NCBI GenBank assembly: GCA_934169415.1 | Contig: CAKPNP010000014.1 | Location: 1 to 29,950 of the forward strand | Direction: 5' to 3' | Length of the DNA stretch: 29,950 bases | Source of the DNA: an uncultured Bacilli bacterium | GTDB taxonomy: Bacteria > Bacillota_I > Bacilli_A > RF39 > UBA660 | In this document: positions 15,023 to 22,769 of the stretch, piece after piece | Numbering within the stretch: the stretch's first letter is position 1 | Layout: each line of letters begins with the position of its first letter | Position numbers and translations under genes: made by a program | The notes under the pieces: generated by a model | Databases searched by the model: none | What the model was told of the DNA's origin: nothing | Seen by the model: only the letters and a program-made list of their open reading frames with translations

Positions 15023-16894
15023 ATGGAAATCATAAATAATAAAAAAGTTGCTGTATCTACCAGTGAAGAATTAAAAAATGCTTTAGAAAACGATAATGGA
15101 TATGAATTTATATATTTAATGGATAATATTACTTTAGATAGTGGGATTAAAATAAATGAAAATAAAGAAAAAGTAGTAATAGATGGTACTTATAATGGTA
15201 ATAGATATACTCTAACTGGTATGAGTAGTACTGATGCAGTAGATACTATAGTAGCAGTTTCTACTAATAAAGAAATTATAGTAAGAAATATAAATATTAG
15301 TTATGAAAATACTTACGGTGTTATCTATGTACCTTTAGATCTTAATTACATTGGACTTTTAACTGTTTATAACAATATTAATTTTAATGGTACAAGACTT
15401 GCTTACAATCCATACGGGAATGTTAAAATAATAGATAGTAATATAGTAATTGAAGAAACTAATGGAATTGCTTCTTTAGAAACATGCGTAGGTAATTATG
15501 TTATTATAGGTGGCAAAACTACAATAACTAGTGGTAGTGCTAATAGTTGTTTATTTTACTTTAGGAATAATTTAACTCCATCTATTGTTTTCTTATGTCA
15601 AAGTGATGTTAGCCTTTCAACAAACACTAGAGAATTTATGACAGGAACTAACAAATTAAATTTCACTATACTTCATGATACAAAAGTACATATCATAACA
15701 GCAAATGGACTTGGTCCTAATCCAGTATATGGAACTAATAATGTTTTAATTGATGAAAGAGCAACACTTATTTTTATACAAAAAAGTCATCAAAGAGTTC
15801 CAGTATGGTCTACATATGGTAATTTTACAATGAAAAAAGATTCTAATTTAGAAATAATAAATTCATACGAAAATACACCAGCAGATAATTATAACATTCA
15901 TTTTAAAGGAAGTAATTGTAAATTTATTTTAGATAATCCTAATTCAGTTGTAATGTATAGTAAAAATGCTAGTGTTTTATATACAAACAATACTCTAGAA
16001 TATAAAATTAAATGTAAAAGAATTAATTTATGGAATAATTCAAAAACTTTTACTAGTGCTGGAGATATTAATGATTTACCAGAATATTCTTGGTATAAAG
16101 ATGAAGATTTATTAGAAATTAATGGTAATATAGATGCAACTACAACAACAATTACAAGTCATAATCTAACAGAAGAAGAATTAAATAAATTACCAGATTT
16201 AAATAACTTTATTTTTCAATCTAAAAAACAATTTTCATTAGGAGATAATATCATAAATGTTCACCCAATTGATAATAGTAAAAATAAAATAAGTGGTCAT
16301 ACTACTGATATGGCAGATGTATTAATTAAATATAATAATACCATGGAAATAGTAAAAGCTGATGATGATGGATATTTTGAGTATAATATTACAGATGCTA
16401 TAATAGATAATACAAAAATAGAACTTACTTCAAATGTTGCTAGTAGTTTTATTTATGGTTCTAGAACAATAACTTCTCCTTATGATGGTGAACTATCACT
16501 TATAGATGCAGTAAAAACTTTTACTTTTTCTAAAGTACCAATTTCTCTAGATCCAATGATTTTTGGAAAAAATGAAAGTATATCATTAAAAATAGTAGAT
16601 AGCAGAGTAAATAGTTCAGAATGGAAAATTTATGCCTATATTGAAAATCCTTTAACTAGTCAAGGTGGTTATACTTTAAAAAATGCTTTAGTATTTAAAA
16701 AACTTGATAATGAAGTAGTTATTTTAAATGAAAGTCCAACTTTAATATTTACTGGTACTAATAATGATGGAAATGCCAAGATGACATTGATTACTTGGTC
16801 TAAAGAAAAAGGACCACTTTTAGATTTAACTAACTCTGCATTAGAGGCAAATGAAGAATATTTTGCTGAGGTAATTTTTGTATTAGAAGAATAA
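15023..16894 (+). CDS. Beta-helix protein, pectate-lyase-like adhesive type, no signal peptide
   Basis: The 623-residue protein begins with V-S-T-S-E-E-L-K-N-A-L, then L-M-D-N-I-T-L-D-S-G-I and V-I-D-G-T-Y-N-G-N-R-Y-T-L. This is the start of the pectate-lyase-like beta-helix found in Gram-positive adhesins. About eight irregular strand-turn repeats follow to residue ~340. Then come a ~60-residue linker, an Ig-like segment (about 400-480: I-S-G-H-T-T-D-M-A-D-V) and a final beta domain. It has no signal peptide, membrane helix, LPXTG or S-layer motif, which is odd for an adhesin. Deposition on the spore surface from the mother cell would explain this, but that is inference. The start is supported by GGAAGTG at 15011. 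Confidence 0.65.
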   Translation: MEIINNKKVAVSTSEELKNALENDNGYEFIYLMDNITLDSGIKINENKEKVVIDGTYNGNRYTLTGMSSTDAVDTIVAVSTNKEIIVRNINISYENTYGVIYVPLDLNYIGLLTVYNNINFNGTRLAYNPYGNVKIIDSNIVIEETNGIASLETCVGNYVIIGGKTTITSGSANSCLFYFRNNLTPSIVFLCQSDVSLSTNTREFMTGTNKLNFTILHDTKVHIITANGLGPNPVYGTNNVLIDERATLIFIQKSHQRVPVWSTYGNFTMKKDSNLEIINSYENTPADNYNIHFKGSNCKFILDNPNSVVMYSKNASVLYTNNTLEYKIKCKRINLWNNSKTFTSAGDINDLPEYSWYKDEDLLEINGNIDATTTTITSHNLTEEELNKLPDLNNFIFQSKKQFSLGDNIINVHPIDNSKNKISGHTTDMADVLIKYNNTMEIVKADDDGYFEYNITDAIIDNTKIELTSNVASSFIYGSRTITSPYDGELSLIDAVKTFTFSKVPISLDPMIFGKNESISLKIVDSRVNSSEWKIYAYIENPLTSQGGYTLKNALVFKKLDNEVVILNESPTLIFTGTNNDGNAKMTLITWSKEKGPLLDLTNSALEANEEYFAEVIFVLEE

Positions 16895-17042
16895 TATTTC
16901 AAATATATAATTTAGAAAAATTTTTACTTTCTATAATAATTTGATTCATGACTTTGCTCCCTAACCTTTTAAATTAATAAATTTTTTTTATATAAAATTA
17001 AAAATTATATGCTATAATATTTAATACGAAAGAGGTTTAAAT

Positions 17043-18182
17043 ATGACGGATGAAGAATTTAAAAAAAGCAAAAATGAATTAGATAAATTAAAAATAAAAA
17101 AAGAACAAATAAAAATAAATGAGGATAAATTAAAAGTATTAAAAGCAAACGGTTTAGAAAATAAAAGCCTAACTATAGTATATTTATCAAGTCTAGCATA
17201 TTTTATATTATTTTTAATATCAATGGTTCTAAATAATACCTTAGCTAGTATTTTCCCAGGAGCTATTTATCCTACTGTTTTAATTGGTACTTCTATATGT
17301 GTTGGAACAATCGGAAAAAATTTAATTTATAAAAAATATAAAATTGAAGATAGACTAAAAAGCTTTACTAATGCAAGAACTGAAGCAGAAAAAATCGAAG
17401 AAGCCGTTTTATCTCAAATTGAAATCGATAAATTAAATAACAAAAATAAAGTAATTGATGAAGCTATAGAAGCTTTAACTAAGGAAAAAGAAACAATAAA
17501 TAAAATATCCGGTAAATACAATATAAGTGATAAAACTACTTATTCAAATGAAGAAGTAAAAAATAATATAGATAAGTTATCTGAAACTATAAAAAAACAA
17601 TATAATGGATTAGATGAGCTTTCAACAAATAAAGTATTATGTGAAAAATTTTTTACGGTAGAAGAAAAATTGGAAAGAAGAATGCGAACAATGATGGTTG
17701 CAATGATTACTGGAGTAACTACAGCAGCTATGAGTCTACCACCTTTACTTTTGGTAAAAGATACTATCCAAAGTGCTTCTATACTAACATCTTTAATGTT
17801 ATCACTTACTCCAATGATAACAGGTATTATTGGTGGTAGTGCATATATGCTTAAAAGAAATAATGATCAAAAGAAAGCATTTAAAAGTTTAAAGAAAAAA
17901 TTAAATTTAAAAGAAGAAAATTTGAATAAAAATATTGAAAATAAAGAAGAACTTGAAGAAGCAATTGAAAAACAAATAAAAAATATTAGTTTAAATGAAA
18001 TTGAATTACAAGAAAATATGAGATATTTAGATAATGAACCTACTCAATCTAAAAAAGATATATCAGATAAACCTAAATATATTAATTATGATTATATAGA
18101 TGAAATTTTAGAAGAAATAAAAGAGGATAAAGGACCTACATTAGTAAAAAGAAAAATACTTAATCAAAATTATAAAAAATAA
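17043..18182 (+). CDS. Coiled-coil membrane protein of unknown function
   Basis: In 379 residues the order is an N-terminal coiled coil (about 5-38), two membrane helices (about 47-90), a long Lys/Glu-rich coiled-coil region (about 100-215), two more membrane helices (about 217-275), then another coiled coil and an acidic tail ending near K-R-K-I-L-N-Q-N-Y-K-K. The two helix pairs separated by coiled coil suggest both coiled regions are cytoplasmic. I recognise no family. It is monocistronic, with AGAGG ahead of the ATG and a terminator behind. Confidence 0.6.
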   Translation: MTDEEFKKSKNELDKLKIKKEQIKINEDKLKVLKANGLENKSLTIVYLSSLAYFILFLISMVLNNTLASIFPGAIYPTVLIGTSICVGTIGKNLIYKKYKIEDRLKSFTNARTEAEKIEEAVLSQIEIDKLNNKNKVIDEAIEALTKEKETINKISGKYNISDKTTYSNEEVKNNIDKLSETIKKQYNGLDELSTNKVLCEKFFTVEEKLERRMRTMMVAMITGVTTAAMSLPPLLLVKDTIQSASILTSLMLSLTPMITGIIGGSAYMLKRNNDQKKAFKSLKKKLNLKEENLNKNIENKEELEEAIEKQIKNISLNEIELQENMRYLDNEPTQSKKDISDKPKYINYDYIDEILEEIKEDKGPTLVKRKILNQNYKK

Positions 18183-18183
18183 A

Positions 18184-18214
18184 AGCCTAAGATTATTAAA
18201 AACTTAGGTTTTTT
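18184..18214 (+). terminator. Terminator of the coiled-coil membrane protein gene
   Basis: CCTAAG (18186-18191) pairs with CTTAGG (18203-18208), followed by T6. Confidence 0.8.
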
Positions 18215-18241
18215 AAACTGTTAAATATTAAAATTCAATAA

Positions 18242-18942
18242 TTACTCACATACTTGTTCATACAAATCCTGGTCATGTTTAATTGTATCAACTAAAAACA
18301 TTTTATCATCTTTATATTCTTTTAAACCTCTTATATAATATAGTTTATCTACATCAAGAATAATGAATGGCATAATATTATTTTTTAGACATTCCTTAAA
18401 CATTATAATCCTACCCACTCTTCCATTCCCATCTCCAAATGGATGAATTTTCTCAAATTTATAATGAAAATCAATTATATCTTCTAATGTAATATTTTCT
18501 TTAGAATTATATTCGTTTAGCAATTTTTCTATTTCTTCTAAAACTTTTTTTGGTTCTGTTGTATTAACTACATTAACTAAACTATCATATTTGGAACAAC
18601 TTTAACCCCTCCAACATTATACCTAGGATCTTCTTCATTGCTAGTATTTCTCTTTAAAATTTTATTCATATTTATAATCATTTCTTTAGTTAGAACCTCA
18701 TCTACATTATCTAGAATATAATCAAATAATTTAAAATGATTTTTTGATTCAATTAAATCATCACTTTTAGAAACAAAAGAAGATGTATCAAATATTGCTT
18801 CTGTTTAGTCACTAGTTAATCTACTACCTTCTATTTTATTTGAATTATAAGAAAAATTAACTTGTGAATAATGATATATATTACCCTTAAATTTTGATTT
18901 TTTTTGACCTATTAACTCATTTTTAATTTTTTTTACATCCAT
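18242..18942 (-). pseudogene. Broken Fic-family gene (class II, N-terminal inhibitory motif)
   Basis: The start at 18942 follows AGGTGATACTT and reads M-D-V-K-K-I-K-N-E-L. The first part holds S-N-K-I-E-G-S-R-L-T, the class II inhibitory helix motif (S/T-x-x-x-E-G). An in-frame TAA at 18805-18807 (probably from CAA) interrupts it. Further on, the frame is lost near 18,590 after V-V-P-N and regained one base out. The last 93 residues keep the complete catalytic motif H-P-F-G-D-G-N-G-R-V-G-R. An intact enzyme would transfer AMP or a similar nucleotide onto target proteins. With one nonsense codon and one frameshift, this copy cannot make a full protein. No antitoxin gene is adjacent, as expected for a class II Fic. 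Confidence 0.85.
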
Positions 18943-19000
18943 AAGTATCACCTAATTCATTATATCATATTTTTTTTATCACTTTTGAATATTATAGAAA

Positions 19001-19020
19001 AAGTAGCATTTAAACTACTT
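19001..19020 (-). terminator. Terminator of the CotD-like gene
   Basis: AAGTAG (19001-19006) and CTACTT (19015-19020) form a stem followed by T residues on the minus strand, touching the stop codon of the coat gene. Confidence 0.7.
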
Positions 19021-19279
19021 ATCTAAAATTGCAACAGCTTCCATTATCATTATTTATAATTTGATTTTCTTCTGAACATGTATATTGTGGTGTATATGTA
19101 TGATTATATATATGACGATTTATAACATGAGTATGAATAGGACATACATGTGGTACTTCGTGAACAAACTCTTTTTCAATGCAATTAGTAATTACAGGTT
19201 CTGTTATAACTTGTTCCATTTGGTTGCATCCACATCCACAATTGCCTTTGCCAAATGCCATTCCCCATTTATTAAACAT
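19019..19279 (-). CDS. CotD-like spore coat protein
   Basis: The 86-residue protein is rich in Cys and His: G-N-C-G-C-G-C at residues 13-19, then V-P-H-V-C-P-I-H-T-H-V-I-N-R-H-I-Y-N-H-T-Y and a C-terminal G-S-C-C-N-F-R. The central H-x-H-x-I-N-x-H-x-Y-x-H-x-Y-x-P-Q-Y block resembles the inner spore coat protein CotD family (P-x-H-T-x-x-x-N-H-x-H). The family members are structural coat components made late in the mother cell. The gene has a clear GGAGGCG ribosome binding site and a possible late-sporulation promoter. Assignment is by composition and pattern. Confidence 0.7.
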   Translation of the reverse strand: MFNKWGMAFGKGNCGCGCNQMEQVITEPVITNCIEKEFVHEVPHVCPIHTHVINRHIYNHTYTPQYTCSEENQIINNDNGSCCNFR

Positions 19280-19300
19280 ATTTACGCCTCCTATCTATTT

Positions 19301-19309
19301 TATAATATG
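19301..19309 (-). promoter_or_regulatory. Possible sigma-K/E -10 of the CotD-like gene
   Basis: On the minus strand CATATTATA fits CATANNNTA, about 22 nt upstream of the ATG. No convincing -35 is visible. It is consistent with mother-cell expression but weak on its own. Confidence 0.3.
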
Positions 19310-19359
19310 AGCTAGACGTATCTATGAATAAGTAATTTATCTATAAATATTAAATTTTA

Positions 19360-20124
19360 CTAACTATTTAAAATATCATTAATTTCATCAATACTAAATC
19401 CCTTTTGATATAATTTAGTTTTAATTTTATTTTTTAATTCACTTCCATCATATTTTTGAGATAACTTTTTATATAATTTTTCATACTCTTTAGAAATTGA
19501 TGCACTATTTTTAAGTTCTAAACTATCTATAACCTCTAAAATAAGTTCTTTACTATATCCCAAATAAATTAAATCAGAAGTTATTTTTTGTTTTAAAATA
19601 TAACCTGTATATTTACTGTTTTTTGATTTTTTCTCTATTAATTTTTTTATTTTATCTAGTATTATTTTTCTATCTATACTATTTATTACTTCATCTATTA
19701 TTTCTTCTTTAATATCATTTTCTTCTAATGATTTTTTTATTTTAAGTGGTCCATCTGTACTTAAATTAATCCTATCTTGAGTATATGAATAAGCATAATT
19801 ATAATCATTTATATACCCTATTTCCTTTAGTTTTTTTATAGTGTTTTTTTTATCTATTTCACTAGCATTAAGTGAAGATATATATTTATCTATTTCTTTT
19901 TCACTTCTTAATTTTTTTGTAATATAATTGATACATTTATAATAAACATCATAATAAGAAGTTTCTTTTGTTATATCATTTAAAGTTTTAGTATTAATAT
20001 TTTTATTATATAAAAGTCCATTATTTATAATTACATCATCATATGTTGTTATAGTATCTCTATTTTCAAGTACAATTTTATATTTTCTACCACTTTTTTT
20101 AATTTTTTCTATTTTCATATTCAT
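19360..20124 (-). CDS. recX: RecX family protein
   Basis: At 254 residues it matches the longer Firmicute RecX. It has an N-terminal beta-rich extension (I-K-K-S-G-R-K-Y-K-I-V-L-E-N) and then three repeats of a three-helix module. The first contains Y-I-T-K-K-L-R-S-E-K-E-I, the second I-G-Y-I-N-D-Y-N-Y-A, typical of the family. RecX binds RecA filaments and modulates recombination. recA is not in the window. A run of eight A inside the gene keeps the frame intact, a useful contrast to the A7 breaks further right. Confidence 0.85.
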   Translation of the reverse strand: MNMKIEKIKKSGRKYKIVLENRDTITTYDDVIINNGLLYNKNINTKTLNDITKETSYYDVYYKCINYITKKLRSEKEIDKYISSLNASEIDKKNTIKKLKEIGYINDYNYAYSYTQDRINLSTDGPLKIKKSLEENDIKEEIIDEVINSIDRKIILDKIKKLIEKKSKNSKYTGYILKQKITSDLIYLGYSKELILEVIDSLELKNSASISKEYEKLYKKLSQKYDGSELKNKIKTKLYQKGFSIDEINDILNS

Positions 20125-20231
20125 CCCTTACTTATAGTTACAGTTTAATCAAGTTTATCATACAAACTAGTGTTCGTCAATAATACATTTAAAAAAACAA
20201 ATTATTTTGTGAAATATTTATATTAGAACAA

Positions 20232-20312
20232 TCATCTGTTTTGAAGTATTACACCAGTAAAAGTAAATAATAGAGTAAATAACATAAGCATTGAAATTGT
20301 TGATTTTTTCAT
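20232..20312 (-). CDS. Possible 26-aa signal-peptide-like peptide
   Basis: This is the only candidate in the 248-base gap between recX and the acetyltransferase gene. GGCGGTAAAAA precedes an ATG that encodes M-K-K-S-T-I-S-M-L-M-L-F-T-L-L-F-T-F-T-G and six more residues before TGA. It could be a membrane microprotein or the leftover N-terminus of a lost secreted protein. Evidence is limited to the ribosome binding site and hydrophobicity. Confidence 0.3.
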   Translation of the reverse strand: MKKSTISMLMLFTLLFTFTGVILQNR

Positions 20313-20372
20313 TTTTTACCGCCTAACAAGCAATAATATATGAATACACTTAATTTTCATATATATAATTTA

Positions 20373-20780
20373 TTATTTCTTTAACCACATATACATACCA
20401 TCCTCTGCAATTTCTTTTTTTACTTTAAAACCAAATAAATTATAAAAAGACTGCTTTCCAGGGGCAGATAATAATTGTATCATTATCTCTTCATTATCTT
20501 CTAGTCCATCTTTTATTGAATCAATAAGTGATTTAACTAACAGTTTTCCATATCCATATCCTTGATACTCAGGAATTACAACAACATCCATTAATAAACC
20601 GGCATATCCACCATCTGTAACAAATCTTGCCATTCCAATTGTTTTACCATCTACCACACATTTAACATTCTTACCCTTTTCTAAAGATATTTTTAATAGT
20701 CTTATAGTAGGTATTTTCCATTCAACAGCCTTAAGTATAGAAATGTATTCTTCTAATCTTAATGTATCATACTCAATCAT
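20373..20780 (-). CDS. GNAT-family N-acetyltransferase
   Basis: The 135-residue protein has the GNAT acetyl-CoA motif A, D-V-V-V-I-P-E-Y-Q-G-Y-G-Y-G-K-L-L-V (Q-x-x-G-x-G pattern), and a C-terminal F-Y-N-L-F-G-F-K-V, typical of motif B. It would transfer an acetyl group to a small amine or a protein. The substrate is unknown. It starts 33 bases after the stop of the kinase/SIS gene in the same direction with no terminator seen between, so it may belong to that operon and act on its product. That link is inference. Confidence 0.8.
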   Translation of the reverse strand: MIEYDTLRLEEYISILKAVEWKIPTIRLLKISLEKGKNVKCVVDGKTIGMARFVTDGGYAGLLMDVVVIPEYQGYGYGKLLVKSLIDSIKDGLEDNEEIMIQLLSAPGKQSFYNLFGFKVKKEIAEDGMYMWLKK

Positions 20781-20813
20781 ATTTATTTCTCCTATTTTTA
20801 AATTTATATTATT

Positions 20814-22769
20814 TTACAAATCTCCTTTATAAAAATATATATTCATTGCATTATCCGAATATTTTGGTTTAGATACATCAATATCCAAAACTTTTCCAAT
20901 GTAATAAATTATAAATTGTGATGCAATAAGTAAGTCAAACTCTGCTAATATTCCATCATATTTACTTTCAATCAATATACAATTAGTATCTAAATACTTT
21001 AATAATTCTTTTTCATATTCAGTTGTAGATTTTTGTTTAAAGTATACTGAAAAATTGTTATCTAAATTTTCATAATTAATAAATCTTCCATGTGAAAAAT
21101 TCTTTTTTTCATGAATAATGCAATTAAATATTCCTGATTCAATAATTTTGCTTTCTAAATCAAAACTTGCTGTATTTACATAATCGCCTCTAAAAATATT
21201 TATTAAATTTTTCATTTTCAATTTTTCAATTGTATCATTATTGATTAATTTTTCTATTTGTACATCCCAATAGATAATTGAATTTTTTATGAATTCATTA
21301 ATATCAATATTATGCTTTGATTTATCTAAATAATATTTTAAAAATATAGCAGCTGGTGCAACAGCACCTTCAAATGATAAAAATCCTCTTTCTTTTCCTT
21401 TATTTGATGAAGTTCTATAACTTAATATGTTTTTCTTTAATATACCAGTTTTCAATACAATATTCTGTAGCTCACCCTTTGTAACAATATAAATATTTTT
21501 ATTATCAAAATCTTTAACACAATTTATAATATCATTAGTTGTACCAGAATATGAAAATAAAATAACTTTATCAATTTTACTATTATTTCTATACAATACA
21601 TCTCTTGGATATAATGAATAAGTATTACATCCATACAAAGTATTTATTATTCTCGATGAAAAATATGATCCCGCATATGACCCACCAGTACCAATAAATA
21701 AATAATTTTTATTACTATCGAAATCAATTTCGTCTAATTTAATACTTGCAGATGAATTTACTGCATTAATAATTCTTTTTTCTAAATTATTGATGTTAAT
21801 ATTACATCTTTTTATTTTTTTTCTTTCAGTGTATTCAAATTCATCACATGTACAAGAATCCTTAATTTTTTTTATTTTAAAAAGTGAACTAATGTGTCCT
21901 CTTGCACCCATTTTAGACACAACTTTAAATGTTAATTTATTAGAATTTTCATACCATTTTTGTAATTTACTCACATCATATTTAAAATTATTTTTAATGC
22001 TATCTTTAATAATACTTGAAATGAATGCATCTCCTGCTCCTGTTGAATCAATTACATCACCTTTAATAAAAAGTTCAAAATTATATATATTATTATCAAC
22101 TATAAAAGTTGCACCATTTTCTCCTTTAGTAATTGTCATTAATCTAGGTCTTATAATATTATATAGTTCACTACAATCTTTTAAATTTAATTTTTGTAAA
22201 AGATATTCACTTACCCTTTCATTAAAATTTACTATTTCAAATTTATTAAACATTTTCTCGATTATTTCATCATTTGACATTTTTTCAAATTCAAAATACT
22301 GTCCTAGATCAATTATTTTTCTATTATTAGTATTATCAATAATTTCTTGGTTTTTCCTATTCAAATTATCAAAAACTAAAACATCGTCAGATTCAATATT
22401 AGACAAAATATAATTAGTGTCTAATAAGCTTTCATCATACCATTCTTTATTATTGCAAAAAGGGCATCTTTTTTTTGAAATAAAAGACTTTTTTCCATTA
22501 TCATCATAATAAGAAATATGGAAACATCTAGTTCTAACATTTTCAATAATTTTAATATTACTTACATCAACTTTAAGTTTATCTAAACTGCTAATAGCAA
22601 GTTTCCCTTGATAATCATTGCCACAACAAGCAAATACCGAAGTTTTTATTCCCATTTTTGCTAAATTAGCGATTATATTGTGCGAAGTCATACCACCATT
22701 TATCCCTATTAATTTACCATTTTCATAATAATAATCTGTTACAAGATCCCCTATACTTACTACTCTCAT
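20814..22769 (-). CDS. PfkB-family sugar kinase fused to a double SIS domain
   Basis: The 651-residue protein has two enzyme parts. Residues 1-300 are a PfkB/ribokinase fold with the catalytic D-S-T-G-A-G-D-A-F (Asp247), preceded by T-K-G-E-N-G-A, plus an unusual Cys pair C102-P-F-C105 where the lid region is expected. Residues 330-651 are SIS: phosphosugar-binding G-T-G-G-S-Y-A-G-S (360-368) and S-Y-S-G-T-T-N-D (406-413). A second SIS half has E539, E544 and N-F-S-H-G-R-F (H560), placed like the GlmS isomerase E/K...HG block. So it may phosphorylate and isomerise one sugar. The ATG overlaps the TGA of the HAD/PRTase gene (ATGA), so the two proteins are probably made together. Domain calls are firm; the pathway is inference. 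Confidence 0.8.
   Translation of the reverse strand: MRVVSIGDLVTDYYYENGKLIGINGGMTSHNIIANLAKMGIKTSVFACCGNDYQGKLAISSLDKLKVDVSNIKIIENVRTRCFHISYYDDNGKKSFISKKRCPFCNNKEWYDESLLDTNYILSNIESDDVLVFDNLNRKNQEIIDNTNNRKIIDLGQYFEFEKMSNDEIIEKMFNKFEIVNFNERVSEYLLQKLNLKDCSELYNIIRPRLMTITKGENGATFIVDNNIYNFELFIKGDVIDSTGAGDAFISSIIKDSIKNNFKYDVSKLQKWYENSNKLTFKVVSKMGARGHISSLFKIKKIKDSCTCDEFEYTERKKIKRCNININNLEKRIINAVNSSASIKLDEIDFDSNKNYLFIGTGGSYAGSYFSSRIINTLYGCNTYSLYPRDVLYRNNSKIDKVILFSYSGTTNDIINCVKDFDNKNIYIVTKGELQNIVLKTGILKKNILSYRTSSNKGKERGFLSFEGAVAPAAIFLKYYLDKSKHNIDINEFIKNSIIYWDVQIEKLINNDTIEKLKMKNLINIFRGDYVNTASFDLESKIIESGIFNCIIHEKKNFSHGRFINYENLDNNFSVYFKQKSTTEYEKELLKYLDTNCILIESKYDGILAEFDLLIASQFIIYYIGKVLDIDVSKPKYSDNAMNIYFYKGDL

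Noticed and set aside
21790..22413. Plus-strand 207-codon frame opposite the kinase/SIS gene
   Set aside because: Ser/Leu/Phe-rich antisense shadow with no ribosome binding site; the minus strand holds a well-defined PfkB domain.
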